Shown piece after piece: positions 46,021 to 57,287 of a stretch of 64,000 bases of DNA. Both the position numbers and the translations under genes were made by a program. The notes under the pieces were generated by a model, which did not search any database, had not been told where the DNA came from, and saw nothing but the letters and a program-made list of their open reading frames with translations. This DNA is from Cepaea nemoralis (taxonomy: Eukaryota > Mollusca > Gastropoda > Stylommatophora > Helicidae). Numbering within the stretch: the first letter of the stretch is position 1; each line of letters starts with the position of its first letter. Location: contig JACEFZ010014609.1 of the NCBI GenBank assembly GCA_014155875.1, forward strand, positions 248,001-312,000, in the 5' to 3' direction.

Positions 46021-46904
46021 ATCCATTGCAGTCAACCTTCACTGTGGAGACGGCACCTAATTGATTAAATGAGAGAATCGTCATCGAGTGCTTAGCCACG
46101 CCGATATCCCAAGACGACATACACATAGTACAATCTGGATGTAGATTACATGCAGGTACAGGTAGAAACAAATTAAACTTTGGACAGTCATATAAACGGC
46201 AGAGAGCACAACAATGATCTTACATTTGCTTTGACAGACAGTAGTTTGTTACGTTGTGCTTCAAAACAGGCACAATAACTACAACCCATGGCGTTAGCGA
46301 ATGTGACTGATCATACCAATTCGCGCGGTAAATGTTTGTCCACAATGAATGCATGTGAACACGTGGTCACTTCCACCAGCTCGCACCTCTGACGTTTCAC
46401 ATGGTCGGTGTTTGATTTATCTGCAATAATTTTCTTCTTTACCTTTATTCAGGACAAATTGATCACTCGGACAATATTTTTTGGGGTCTTCCACTTTCTT
46501 GGGAGCCCCAAGCTATAGCTTGTGTAGCTTATACGTAAATCCTGCACTGCCTTTATTCCATTTCTGATCTTTGCCCATAAAATTATTTTTAAAGATTATT
46601 CACAAACATTTGAATGTGAAGAAGATGAAGAATTATGGAACGCATTCTTACAGAGATTTGAAGATTAGACATAATACACAGAAATATCAATTGGGGAAGC
46701 CTTTGTGGCCACTAAAACAGTTCATAAAGAAACACACAGGTATGGCTTGCCGCTCATTGAATTAGAAGAAAGAAGTAGAGACTGGAGGACACACTAGACA
46801 ACACAAACATTGAAAGAAATATTTATTGATCGGAATTCAACACTAGTCAACTCCAAATTACGACAGTACCTCGCTGCGGGAACAAGTCAATGGAATGGAT
46901 GAGA
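46021..46904. other. Unassigned sequence
   Basis: No gene or repeat was recognised. Confidence 0.35.
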
Positions 46905-47459
46905 ACTATCTTGTTGTTGCTTGTCCATCAAGAATGATGATGACCATTCAATTCATCCAGCGGGGTTGAAGGTATGGAGCCGTGGGTCTAAGATGGCTGA
47001 TAAGGCCTATTTTGCTCGAAATGTTCTTTGACAATGTGGGCAAAGAATGCTTGACGTTTCTGGAGGAGGATTTCCTGCAGTGGTTTTTCTGTCCTGCCTT
47101 TTCTTCACAGCTCTTGCAGTCCTGGTTGCCTCACATGTGACTGCACCCTTGCGTAATGATGCACGCCACGAATTTCGGTCTCTGGCTGCAGCCTCCCAGG
47201 TGTCATGATGAATTTCAAAAGCATTCAGTGAGATTTTCAGAGTGTCTTTAAAGCGTTTCCTCTGGCCACCTTGGGAGCGTTTACCACAACGCAGTTCGCT
47301 GTAAAAAAAAAATTCGTTTAGGGAGCCTGTGATCTGGCATGCGAGTCAAGTGACCAGCCCAGCGAATCTGATTCTTCATCAGATTAGTGTGGATACTGGG
47401 CATGGACGCTCTTTCTAGGACTTCAGTGTCTGGAATCTTGTCTTGCCATTTAATCTTCA
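46905..47459 (-). pseudogene. Older LINE, 3' part (split by a younger LINE)
   Basis: Minus strand. It encodes IKWQDKIPDTEVLERASMPS, IHTNLMKNQIRWAGHLTRMP, a QRKRFKDTLKISL-like stretch and the finger LCPHCQRTFRAK. It continues upstream at 51,555-51,760 on the other side of the inserted LINE: ...CLRKLLKIK | WQDK. It carries a premature stop in the finger and small indels. Confidence 0.85.
47448..47459. repeat. Target-site duplication, left copy
   Basis: ATTTAATCTTCA, identical to 51,543-51,554. It flanks the inserted LINE. Confidence 0.88.
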
Positions 47460-50400
47460 ACATGGAGAAATGTTTAGGTTGGTGCGTAGACTGTGGATAA
47501 CAGTTTATATATAATATAACAGGATAACTGTGGATAAACATTTCTCCTTAAAGTATAATACATGGGTAGTCAGGTCTTAGTCAGATATGACTGAGCTACC
47601 GTATGACAGTAGACGGTACTACCTGCTTTCTGTCAGCGCCGAATGTTGGGCGGCGCTTACCAAACCCGACACCCCACATTGTGCCAACGGCTTCGGGCGG
47701 AAGAGCGCAATTGGGAGGGTACTAGCCTTATCATGGTGCGAGGAAATGCAACCCAAAGACAAAATAAGTCATGGCAGGGCAGACCAGGCCCTAAGCCTTG
47801 GTTGGCAGCTGGTCTAGGATCGAAGCTCCGACAGGCGGACAGTTAAAGCATTGCTTTGCTGATCCGGCAGCTTCTGCAGCTTGTCTTGTTCCAGATTATA
47901 GGTGTCAACTTTCCTCTGGAGTGAACTAGGCAGGCCGAGAGAGGGATCATGCTGCATGGGCAACACATGGTTTCTTTATTTTAGCCCAGGCTTTGTGCTA
48001 TGGAGAGGCAATAACTCCATCCCTGGTCTTAACCGGTCTCGGAATCAAAGCGAGAGGCAACTGTTACGGGTTATAAGTCCTTGTCAGTTGGCGTAGACAT
48101 GGGGCGCCACGCGTTGCCTCTGACGGTGGGAGACACGTATAGGTGTCACTGATCAGCTACCGCCCTCCTCAAGCTGGGCAGCCCCCAGTCAATTGGGTGC
48201 TGATCCGCCACAGCCTGCCTGCTTCAATGGGTGCTTGGGGCTAGGACAAAATCTGAATCGCAGGCTGTAAAACCAATGCACCAGGTACTAATAAAAAGAA
48301 TAGAAACCTCAAGCTACGGCTTGCAACCTGGAACGTGAGAACCATGTGTCCAGGATTTTCCACTGACTTGACAAATATTGACGATGTGAGAAAAACGGCT
48401 GTGATTGATGCTGAACTCGATCGTCTTGACATTGATATTGCTGGCCTGCAGGAGACTCGCCTCGCTGAGGAAGGGTCACTCAGGGAAAAACAATTACACC
48501 TTTTTTTGGAAGGGAAGAGGGCAGGCAGAAAAAAGGCAACATGGTGTGGGCTTTGCAGTGAAGAATTCGCTACTGGGAATGATTGATATCCCAGCTGGAG
48601 GTAATGAAAGATTATTATCACTGCGCTTGGCAACCTCCTGTGGATTTGCCACCATTCTCACTGCATATGCACCGACACTCGCTTCCTCTGATGATGTGAA
48701 GGATATGTTCTATGAGCAGCTAGACTCTGCGATCAAGGCAGTTCCAAAATCCGACTACATTTATATGCTCGGTGATTTCAATGCTCGTGTGGGCAAGGAC
48801 TCGAGTTCATGGCCAGTGTGCCTTGGAAAATACAACATCGGTCGCATGAATGATAATGGGCAAAGGCTGCTGGAGCATTGCACTAGAAATGACCTATGTA
48901 TTACAAACTCCTTTTTTAAAACAAAAGAGATGCATAAGGTCACATGGAAACATCCAAGATCCGGCCATTGGCATCAGCTGGACTTCATTATCACACGGAG
49001 ACAACATCTGAACCATACATCATTAACTCGAAGTTACCACAGTGCTGACTGTGATACAGATCATTCTTTGGTTGTTGCAAGGGTTAGACTGAGACCAAAG
49101 AGAATCTACACAGCTAAACACAAGTCTAGCCCCAGGATTAATATTACTAACACTCACGATCCTGGAAAGTGCTTTGAATTTCAACAGCAACTTGAAGACG
49201 CTTTCAATGATACATCAGAAAATTGTATAGTAAATGATAAATGGAGTAAACTTAAGGAAACTATTTATAAAACAGCGGTAGGGGTTTACGGCACTGTGGA
49301 TCATAAGAGGCAGGACTGGTTTGCGGCAAACAGCCAGATACTGCAGCCCTTGATTGATAAAAAGAAGATAGCTCTCTTAAGAAACAAGGAAAGACCAACG
49401 CAGTAACACTCTGAGTGAGCTGAAGCAAGCAAGGAAGGATGTACAAAAGGCTGCCAGGCAGTGTGCGAATGACTATTGGATCAAGTTATGTGAGTCCATT
49501 CAAATCGCAAGTGATAAGGGAAACATCAGAAGCATGTATGAAGGGATAAAGAAAGCCTGTGGTCCAATGATCAAAAGAAGTGCACCGCTGAAAACCTTGA
49601 CTGGAGAAATCATCACTGATAAGAAACAGCAGATGGATAGATGGGTCGAGCACTATTTAGAGCTGTACTCAAGTGAGACCAAGCTAGCGGATGATGCCCT
49701 CAACGCCATAGAGGCCCTGCCAACTCTTGACCACCTGGACACACTTCCCACTATAACAGAAGTTAAGTGTGCTATAAATGAGCTTGCATCTGGCAAGGCT
49801 CCAGGTAAGGATGGGATTCCAATAGAGGTGATCAGGAGTGGGCAAGACTACACTCGCTCTACAGATCCACCAGCTAATAGAGCTATGCTGGCGAGAAGGA
49901 CAAGTCCCACAGGATTTCAAAGATTCAAACATCATAACGCTGTACAAGAACAAGGGAGATCGGAGCGAATGTAACAACTATAGGGGTATCTCACTTCTGT
50001 GTATTGTTGGGAAAGTATTTGCCAGAATTGTCCTGCACAGACTTCAAGTCCTTGGAGATCAAGTCTACCCCGAATCACAGTGTGGATTCCGTCAGAACCG
50101 GTCTACCATTGATATAATATTCTCATTGCGACAGATGCAAGAAAATGCCGGGAACAAAATCAGCCACTGTTTATTGCCTTCATCGACCTCACAAAGGCAT
50201 TCGATTTGGTCAGTCGTGAGGGTCTGTTCAAAGCACTAAAGAAGATTGGCTGCCCACCAACTCTTCTGTCCATTGTGGAATCGTTCCACACAGGCATGAA
50301 GGGTATAATCAAGTTTGATGGCTCAACTTCAGAAGAGTTTGAAATCAAGAGTGGAGTTAAGCAAGGCTGTGTGCTAGCCCCCACCCTCTTTGGGATATAC

Positions 50401-51542
50401 TTTTCACTTCTACTGAAATATGCCTTTCGTGATCAGGATGATGGTATATACATTCACTCACGCTCAGATGGTGGCCTCTATAATGCTCAGAGATTGAAGG
50501 CCAAGACCAAAATTAGCAGGGTACTAATCAGAGAGTTGCTTTTTGCGGATGATGCTGCGATTACGACCCACTCTGAGGAAGAATTACAACATCTACTATC
50601 TGCATTCTCCAATGCTTGTTCTGAATTTGGTTTAACAATTAACAAAAAGAAGACACAGATTATGTCACAAGGTGCACATGGTGTACCATCAATCTTTATT
50701 GACGACGCCGAACTGGAGATAGTAGACCATTTTACATATCTAGGATCAGAGGTAAATAGCAAATTATCCCTCGATCAGGAAATCAACATCAGGATTGGCA
50801 AGGCAGCAACAACAATGAACATGTTAGCAAAAAGAGTCTGGGAGAACAGGAAGCTTACTGCCAAAACAAAAGTCCTCGTCTACCAAGCCTGTGTCCTTAG
50901 TACTCTTCTTTATGGCAGTGAAACCTGGACAACTTACTCACGCCAAGAGAAACGTTTAAACAGCTTTCATATGCGGTGTCTGCGAAGAATACTTGGTATT
51001 AAGTGGCAAGACAAAATCACAAATACTGAAGTATTGGAAAGATCAGGTTGTGTGACGGTGTATTCCATGCTCAGTCTTCGTAGACTTAGATGGATAGGAC
51101 ACGTTAGGAGGATGGATGATGGTAGAATACCAAAGGACATCTTTTTTGGTGAATTACAGACTGGTAGGAGATCTCAGGGTCGGCCTCTACTACGATACAA
51201 AGATGTGTGTAAGCGGGACATGATTGATACAGGCATTGATAATGCACATTGGGAGCACGTCGCCGCTGAACGTGTTGCATGGAGGGCAACTATCAGAAAC
51301 GGAAAAAAGACAAAGGAGAAAATGATTGCAGATAAAGCACTCACAGAGCGTGAGAGACGTAAGATGGTGCAAAATGGTGGAAATGACCATGTTTTCACAT
51401 GCACCTACTGTGGGCAAACATTTGCAGCAAGAATTGGCCTTACCAGCCACACTCGCCACCGCCATGGATCGTAGTTATTAAGCCTTTTTAAAGCACAATG
51501 TACCAAACTATCGTCTGTCAAGACGGAAAGGTGCCAATGAAA
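47460..51542 (+). mobile_element. Nearly complete RTE/CR1-like LINE, inserted in an older LINE
   Basis: A 4.08-kb non-LTR retrotransposon flanked by a perfect 12-bp target-site duplication. The family-specific 5' UTR starts at about 47,569 (GTCAGGTCTTAG); the same 5' UTR opens the deleted copy at 55,809. The first 108 bp (47,460-47,568) are unique to this insertion and contain a foldback. The single ORF lies at about 48,257-51,474. The short 3' end (GACGGAAAGGTGCCAATGAA) has no long poly(A), as in RTE-like elements. Confidence 0.9.
48257..51474 (+). pseudogene. LINE ORF: endonuclease, reverse transcriptase, C2H2 finger
   Basis: The protein is read in four frame segments. The N-terminal apurinic-type endonuclease has ATWNVRTM, LQETRL, LGDFNARVG (about 48,770) and DTDHSLVVAR motifs. 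The reverse transcriptase has ASGKAPGKDGIPIEV, NNYRGISLLCIVGKVFARIV, QCGFRQNRSTIDIIF, FIDLTKAFDLVSREGL, SGVKQGCVLAPTLFGIYFS and catalytic FADD at 50,542-50,553. The C-terminus is a C2H2 finger (FTCTYCGQTFAARIGLTSHT, then H..H), stop at 51,474. Single-base shifts are needed near 48,488 (A-run), 49,395, 49,845 and 50,157 (A-run); the last 1.27 kb is open. It copies RNA into DNA at a nicked target. No in-frame ATG was found before ATWNVRTM, so the true start is unclear. Decay or sequencing error could explain the shifts. Confidence 0.88.
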
Positions 51543-51554
51543 ATTTAATCTTCA
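51543..51554. repeat. Target-site duplication, right copy
   Basis: ATTTAATCTTCA, matching 47,448-47,459. Removing the insert restores the older LINE frame across the join. Confidence 0.88.
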
Positions 51555-51760
51555 GTAGCTTCCTTAGGCAGACTGTGTGGAAGTGGTTTAATTTCCTAGC
51601 GTGTCGCTGATAAACAGTCCAGGTTTCACAAGCATATAGCAGTGTGGATAATACAACTGCTTTGTAGACTTTTAGCTTTGTTTGCAGTCTTATTCCAGTT
51701 CTGTCCCATACATTTTTCTACAGTCTGCCAAAGGCCGCACTGATATATGACGATGGATGA
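51555..51760 (-). pseudogene. Older LINE, upstream part
   Basis: The minus strand encodes [40 protein letters not shown] and [13 protein letters not shown]. These join in frame to WQDKIPDTEVLER at 47,459. Similarity ends near 51,760, so the older copy was itself 5'-truncated. Confidence 0.85.
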
Positions 51761-52190
51761 ATAATGACTAGCGCGATGACTTGGATTAAAGTGAGGAAGA
51801 GTTGCGTAATTCGTCGACCTCTCTCTCTCGCCTGAGTCCATCTATGATCTATCTATGAGTCCATCTATGATCCATCTATGAGAACTATATATATATAAAA
51901 GGGCGACATGAATTATGTGCTATAAGAGAATGTTGCCTTGATAAGTCACGCAAACAGACTTTTATTAAAATGATCATAGAAAGACTTCATAAGAAAATAC
52001 AGACGACATTGTATCTTCATAACCAAATGTAGTGATATTTATTAATGTATATCAATATGTTTTATCAGATGTGTTAAGTGATATAATATGTTACGGTACC
52101 ACGAAGTGAAGTGATCGGATCCCTTATTCCTTGCTTTAAAAAAAATGATAGAAACCTCCGAAATAATTTCATTTGTCATTGGTCCCTTTT
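51761..52190. other. Unassigned sequence
   Basis: It includes a short TCTATGATCCATCTATGAG duplication near 51,840-51,880. Otherwise nothing was recognised. Confidence 0.35.
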
Positions 52191-52620
52191 TCAACAAGAT
52201 GGCATCGCGCCACACTATAATGCCCCTTTCCTGTGCCAGTGAATGTCACACAAATGTTTCTTCACTGTCCCATGTGAAAACTGGAAAAGAGAAGCAGTCC
52301 CGACAAAACCAGCAACACGTACGCACTTATAAAGACATGTACAACGCTTTTGTCAGAATGCTAACACCAACAGTCCATCACTAGAATTACAGTTTATCGT
52401 CAAAGGAAACAACAATTTTTCGAAAAACCAGCTGTTGCACACACATTACTGCATAAGGCAAACAACTTAGGTCAGCAACCGACCACTGGTAATTTTTCTG
52501 AACATGCAGTTCACAATATAAACCACTGCGGACAGATGAAATAGCATTCCACCTGAAATCCACAAACTCACGGTGTCGCACCACGAACTCAGCTCAATAG
52601 CTGAGCGATGGACCCATGTA
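52190..52620 (+). repeat. Dispersed repeat F, copy 1
   Basis: It shares with 58,040-58,530: TTCCTGTGCCAGTGAAT, CCATGTGAAAACTGGAAAAG, ACAGTTTATCGTC, CTGCATAAGGCAAA and CTCACGGTGTCGC. No coding capacity was recognised. Confidence 0.7.
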
Positions 52621-52947
52621 CTACAAGACGCAAAAACATGTAAAGGTCATAACGGATCGTTAAACTATATCGAACCGGAAGTGCCTGAATATGATTTGAT
52701 GAGGCTTAGTCGATTACAGAAAATTATTTCCTTTGCTCTGGGGTGTTGGCCTGCCACGTTTCTCTGACAAGTCCACAAGTGTCTATGCAAACACGGCGTT
52801 AATGTCTATAGCCACATCCAACCTTCGTAGCGGAGATGATACTGGTTGTTGATGATGATACTGGATGATGGTGATGGATTTCTATAAACACGTGTTTTTG
52901 GGGGTGTATAGGTTTGTACAGGGGTTATTTTAAATAACGAGACATGC

Positions 52948-52979
<32 letters not shown>

Positions 52980-53400
52980 GAAGGCAGTGTGGTGAAATAG
53001 ATACTAAACACATTCACAACGAGCGGATAGAGCAAACTGGAACTACACTCCATGACCGGTGGAGGAGGGAGGGGGGGGGGGGGCTGGCACTGAAGAGCGT
53101 AATCGTGTGGCTGGTGATGCAACCGACCCGACAACGTGATCTCTGACCCTTGTGTCAGCACCTGGCAGATTTCTGCGTTAGGCTAGAGGTGACCTCTGAG
53201 CAGTCACCCTGTTGTCACGATCGTTTCTGTAAATGGAGTTGTTGTCCCTGACAATAGAATGCCATGTTTAGGCAGTAGAGGCCGTGTTATAAATAGCTCA
53301 TGATGTCACTTGCTACCGTACTACTGCTAAAAAAAAAAAGGTGTTTGTTTTATCTTAATGTTTACTGGAACTGCAGGTGCGTACTGGTTTGTGTGCTTCT
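52621..53400. other. Unassigned sequence
   Basis: It holds an (AAGA)n run near 52,953-52,979 and a G-run near 53,072-53,083. No gene was seen. Confidence 0.35.
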
Positions 53401-53404
53401 TCAT

Positions 53405-53650
53405 AATCAGTATACAATAACACAAAATAATGCAGCTTTATCAGAACAGAATTACGAGAAAAAAAAAATTCAGGACGCTGCGGCGACCAGCCTTCATCAT
53501 CAAACAAATACATACACAAAACACAACATTTAATTACGGAGAATACCCTCCATTACTGTATAAGAGCGGGATTGGAAGAATGAAAAGATGAAAAAAAAAA
53601 TGACAACAGTGAAGAGACAATTTTACAGTTTTACCGCAATTCCACCAATT
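53405..53650 (+). mobile_element. Single-arm relative of the foldback element
   Basis: ATGCAGCTTTATCAGAACAG, CGCTGCGGCGACCAGCCTTC and ATACATACACAAAACACAAC match the left arm of the 4.9-kb foldback. Downstream, TTTTACCGCAATTCCACCAA matches sequence near 5,440. Confidence 0.65.
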
Positions 53651-53744
53651 TTATTTCTCATAAACAAATTCACAAGTGTCGATTGTCGCTCAAAGAAGCA
53701 GATGAAAGAAGTAGAGATTGGAGTGTACACAAATAATGTTGCAC

Positions 53745-53808
53745 CTCCTTTACAGAACGTTGCAATCAATCTAAGTGATTTTATGTTCAGTAGTTTGCCA
53801 TTCATAGA
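53745..53808 (-). mobile_element. Family 2 tail fused to a family 1 SINE
   Basis: The inverted tail (ACAGAACGTTGCAATCAATC, TTCAGTAGTTTGCCATTC) runs directly into the 3' end of the minus-strand family 1 SINE. Confidence 0.6.
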
Positions 53809-54012
53809 AAAGTCGCTTAAAAGTCGCTCATTCTCTTTCCGCAGCGAAATGCCGAAAGCGTCGCACAAAGCACGGACTCCGTAGCTCTAGCGACGACCCG
53901 CAAGAGTCTCCGAAAAAATGCACTCGTGAACCGAAGGACGCGGTCCGGAATCGAACGTACAACCTTCGGAGCCTGAGTCAGGTGACTTGATCACTTCACC
54001 GCAGAGACTCCC
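53809..54012 (-). mobile_element. tRNA-derived SINE, family 1
   Basis: Minus-strand copy. Plus shows AGTCGCTTAAAAGTCGC, CGGACTCCGTAGCTCTAGCG, GAACCGAAGGACGCGGTCCG and GGAATCGAACG (inverted B-box), ending at CGCAGAGACTC. Confidence 0.75.
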
Positions 54013-54019
54013 GTTTCAT

Positions 54020-54115
54020 AATCGAGACAAGACCACAGAGCTGACCCATGACTGGTGATTGCGTGAGACGGCACATGATCGCCCACGCTTATCGGCACAG
54101 CACGTGATCATGAGT
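54020..54115 (+). mobile_element. LINE 3'-terminal remnant
   Basis: GAGCTGACCCATGACTGGTG and CACGCTTATCGGCACAGCAC correspond to the 3' coding end at 55,560-55,625. Confidence 0.5.
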
Positions 54116-54497
54116 TTGTCATTGCTTTCTAAACGACAAGTCAACGTTGTTAAGTCCACCTGACCGTTGTCAGAAATGAATCCGCTAATAAACATGGATA
54201 AAGTTACCATACAAGGATTCCAACAGCCACCTCCGAATTAGTGACAGCGCTTCGCTTCTACCCCTTGATGTACTTCTATGAGAGCTAATTCATACTTGTG
54301 AATGTGTTTACTCAAAGTGTTTACTCAACTGTGGCTCAGTGGTTCCCAAGCAATTGATTGTTAGTGTAGATGACTACCAAAAGCATACCGAAAGCACACA
54401 AAATATATCTGGGAAACTCGAACAATAGGAAGACACATACAGATAAAAGCCAGCGTTTCGATAAAACTCTGTATCAATGAGCAAAAGAACAAAAATA

Positions 54498-55003
54498 CAG
54501 GGTGGTTGTAAAGTCTCACTACACTTTGTCTATAGAACAAATTTGAAAAATGAAATACAAGACGTCATCAAAAAATGTGCTCCACAGTCCATCGTGAAGC
54601 AATATGCAGCGAATGGCTGTCGTCTTCTGTAGTAATGCTTCGCACTCCAAACAGAATGGTGTTATCAACGGAAGAAAGAATTTCTTTTCTTGATTGAACA
54701 AGTGTTTCCAAATGGCGGTCGATACACACGGAAATACCAACAGACACGCTGCAGAAGGTATTTGACAATATGAAGAGACGTGTACAGTCATGTCTTGACG
54801 CCCGTGGTGGACATTTCCAACACCTGTTATAATGAATACTTCAATGGAACTTTCCAGCTTCCCCAAAACAGCGTTAGACCATAGCAGTAACTATTGTAAC
54901 TAATTTAATGAATGCTTAGCACATGTTTCGATGACGTTATGTACTTCATTTGTCAAATTTGACCTACATGCAAAGTGCAGTGAGACTTTACAAACACCCT
55001 GTA
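54498..55003 (+). mobile_element. Mariner-like element, internally deleted
   Basis: The left end CAGGGTGGTTGTAAAGTCTC is mirrored by the right end GAGACTTTACAAACACCCTG. The inverted repeats are about 33 bp with few mismatches, with TA on both sides. The interior retains a C-terminal transposase fragment and minor other coding traces. Confidence 0.78.
54734..54832 (+). pseudogene. Transposase C-terminal remnant
   Basis: The 32-codon stretch reads IPTDTLQKVFDNMKRRVQSC then LDARGGHFQHLL and a stop. This is the typical C-terminal tail of mariner-superfamily transposases (R.Q.C.DA.GGHFEHLL). The catalytic DDE/D region is absent. Confidence 0.7.
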
Positions 55004-55059
55004 TATGACTGGAAACATGAAGCACAGAAAAATAGTTCACATTTTGCAAATGAGGTTTT

Positions 55060-55640
55060 AGTTTGGTCGTATAGATCATATTGGGAGATGCTTTGAAGAG
55101 ATTAGAACAAGAATTGCCATGGCGAAGGTAGCCTTTTGCAAGATGAAAAACATTCTGACCAATAAAACGATGGTAATTGCAACGAGAAAAAGAGTGTTGA
55201 AGTGCTACATAGATAGAACCTGTACTTTTGTATGGATGTGAAGCGTGGACAATGAGCAGACACGCTGATAAACATATGATGGCGATGGACATGTGGTTTC
55301 TGAGGAGAATGCAAAGAATACCACGGACAGACAGAAAAGCCAATGACCATGTCCTACAAGAAACGAATGAAAATCGTAAACTGATTAGAGAAATTAGATT
55401 TAGACAGTCACATTCTTTTTGGCATGTTATGAGAAGAAATGAATTGGAGAACTTGGTGACAACTGTAAAGACTGAGGGGAAGAAAACAAAGGGAAGACAG
55501 AGACGTAAATACCTTGATGGCTTGGCCACGTGGTATGGTCGTGACCAAAACACTGAGCTGATCCACGACTCTGGTGATCGAGTGAAATGGCGAATCCTGA
55601 CCGCCCACGCATGTCGGCATGGCACATGATGAATGGATGG
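55060..55640 (+). pseudogene. LINE reverse transcriptase C-terminal fragment
   Basis: The plus frame encodes LYGCEAWTMSRHADKHMMAM, DMWFLRRMQRIPRTDRKAND, HSFWHVMRRNELENLVTTVK, KGRQRRKYLDGLATWYGRDQ and DSGDRVKWRILTAHACRHGT. Upstream to about 55,060 further decayed coding traces appear in other frames. It belongs to a LINE family also seen at 39.3 and 54.0 kb, different from the zinc-finger LINE at 47.5 kb. Confidence 0.78.
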
Positions 55641-55808
55641 ATACATCATATGGTTTCAGGTACTAGCTGGCCAGCAGTCGAGATTTTCGATACTATTGCT
55701 TATCAGACAATGACAGCTTCAGAAGTAAAGGCGGCCGACCGGCGTGACACTGATCACGTCAACCAACGACTGTCGACTAATCAGTCAAGTCAATGATGCT
55801 AGCACGAT

Positions 55809-56290
55809 GTCAGGTCTTAGTTAGATATGACTGAGCTACCGTATGACAGTAGACGGTGCTATCTGCTTCTGTTAGCGCCGAATGTTGGGCGACGCTTACC
55901 AAACCCGACACCACACATTGTGACAACGGCTTCGGGAGGAGGAGCGCAATTGGGAGGGTACAAGCCTTCAAGTGCGGGGAAATATAACCTAAAGACTAAA
56001 TGTCATGGCAGGGCAGACCAGGCCCTAAGTCTTAGTTGGCATCTCGTCTAGGATTGAAGCTCCGACAGGCGGACAGTTAAAACATTGCTTTGCTGATACG
56101 ACAGCTTCTGCAGCTTGTCTTGTTCCAGACGTATTTGTGTTACCTTTCCTCTAGAGTACACTAGACAGGCCGAGAGAGGGATCATGCTGCATGGGCAACA
56201 CATGGTCTCTAAATTCAGCCCAGGCTTTGTGTTACGGAGAGTTATACAAACAATCGTCTGTCAAGACGGCAAGGTGCCACTAAGTCAGTT
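55809..56290 (+). mobile_element. Internally deleted derivative of the 47-kb LINE
   Basis: 55,809-56,244 matches the 5' UTR of the full LINE (47,569-48,010; e.g. ATATGACTGAGCTACCGTAT, AGCGCCGAATGTTGGGC). It then jumps directly to the LINE's 3' end (ATCGTCTGTCAAGACGG, cf. 51,510), so both ends are kept and about 3.5 kb of ORF is missing. Confidence 0.78.
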
Positions 56291-56434
56291 AGCACCACAT
56301 ATCCAAAACTCCGCAAGGCGAGTGAAATAATCCTTTACTGAACTTTTACTTCAGATACAAATTACCAGTTTTCTTCTTGAGTTGGGTGTTCTCTAGATAA
56401 CTTCATGATTAACCCTCACAGACAAGCATTGCTC

Positions 56435-56700
56435 CCAACCTGAACCACATTTCACATGTACACGACGCCAAGAATACACAAGCATTGCTCCCAACATGAA
56501 TCACATTTCACATGTACATAACACCGAGGATACAGAAACATTGTTACTAACATGAAACACATTTCACATGTACATAACGCCAAGGATACACAAACAAGGA
56601 ACCACATTTCACATGTACTCAACGTCAAGAATACACAAGCAATTCCCCCAACATGAATCACATTTCACATGTACATAACGCCACGGATACAGAATGCCAA
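56435..56700. repeat. 56-bp minisatellite
   Basis: About five copies of a unit with ACATTTCACATGTACATAAC and TACACAAGCATTGCTCCCAA. One copy is shortened. Confidence 0.9.
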
Positions 56701-57040
56701 TTTACATAAATATTGATTCAACAATAGATCTTTCCATAAAAGTTATAGAAACTGCCTTCATGAGTCATTCATGACATTATGAGGCCACGGCCTGCTCGGG
56801 CGAGTCATCAACTTAGTCATTGGTACCGGGTTTTGCGGCCAAAGGGCAACATTTATTACTAATAAGTTGGTCGCTATATGCATTTAACATCTGGTTGCTA
56901 ATGGCATGTACCAGGTTTTGTCGTAGTTTTGAAATGCTTGAATGCGTGTCTAATGTGAATAATAGGTCAAGGCAATTTGAATATGTTTTTGGTGGGAAAG
57001 AATTGCGTTTTTTTAGCTATGTGTATCCGTGTTTGTCTGA
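56701..57040. other. Unassigned sequence
   Basis: No gene or repeat was recognised. Confidence 0.35.
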
Positions 57041-57041
57041 C

Positions 57042-57042
<1 letters not shown>

Positions 57043-57131
<89 letters not shown>

Positions 57132-57173
57132 GTCTGTCTGTCTGTCTGACTGTCTCTTTTTCGGGAGAGAGAA

Positions 57174-57209
<36 letters not shown>

Positions 57210-57210
57210 T
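57043..57210. repeat. Compound (GTCT)n, (CT)n, (GT)n microsatellites
   Basis: GTCT repeats to about 57,095, CT to about 57,131, GTCT again, then GT at 57,177-57,208. Confidence 0.95.
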
Positions 57211-57287
57211 TTTTGCGTACCCGCTTGCCTGTTTCATAATACGGTAATAGGCATTGTTTGAGACAGAGGGAGACTGGGGGAGACTGG

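Noticed and set aside
54900..55649. 249-codon minus-strand open frame
   Set aside because: It is the antisense of the LINE fragment on the plus strand at 55.1-55.64 kb, whose sense translation matches reverse-transcriptase C-termini.
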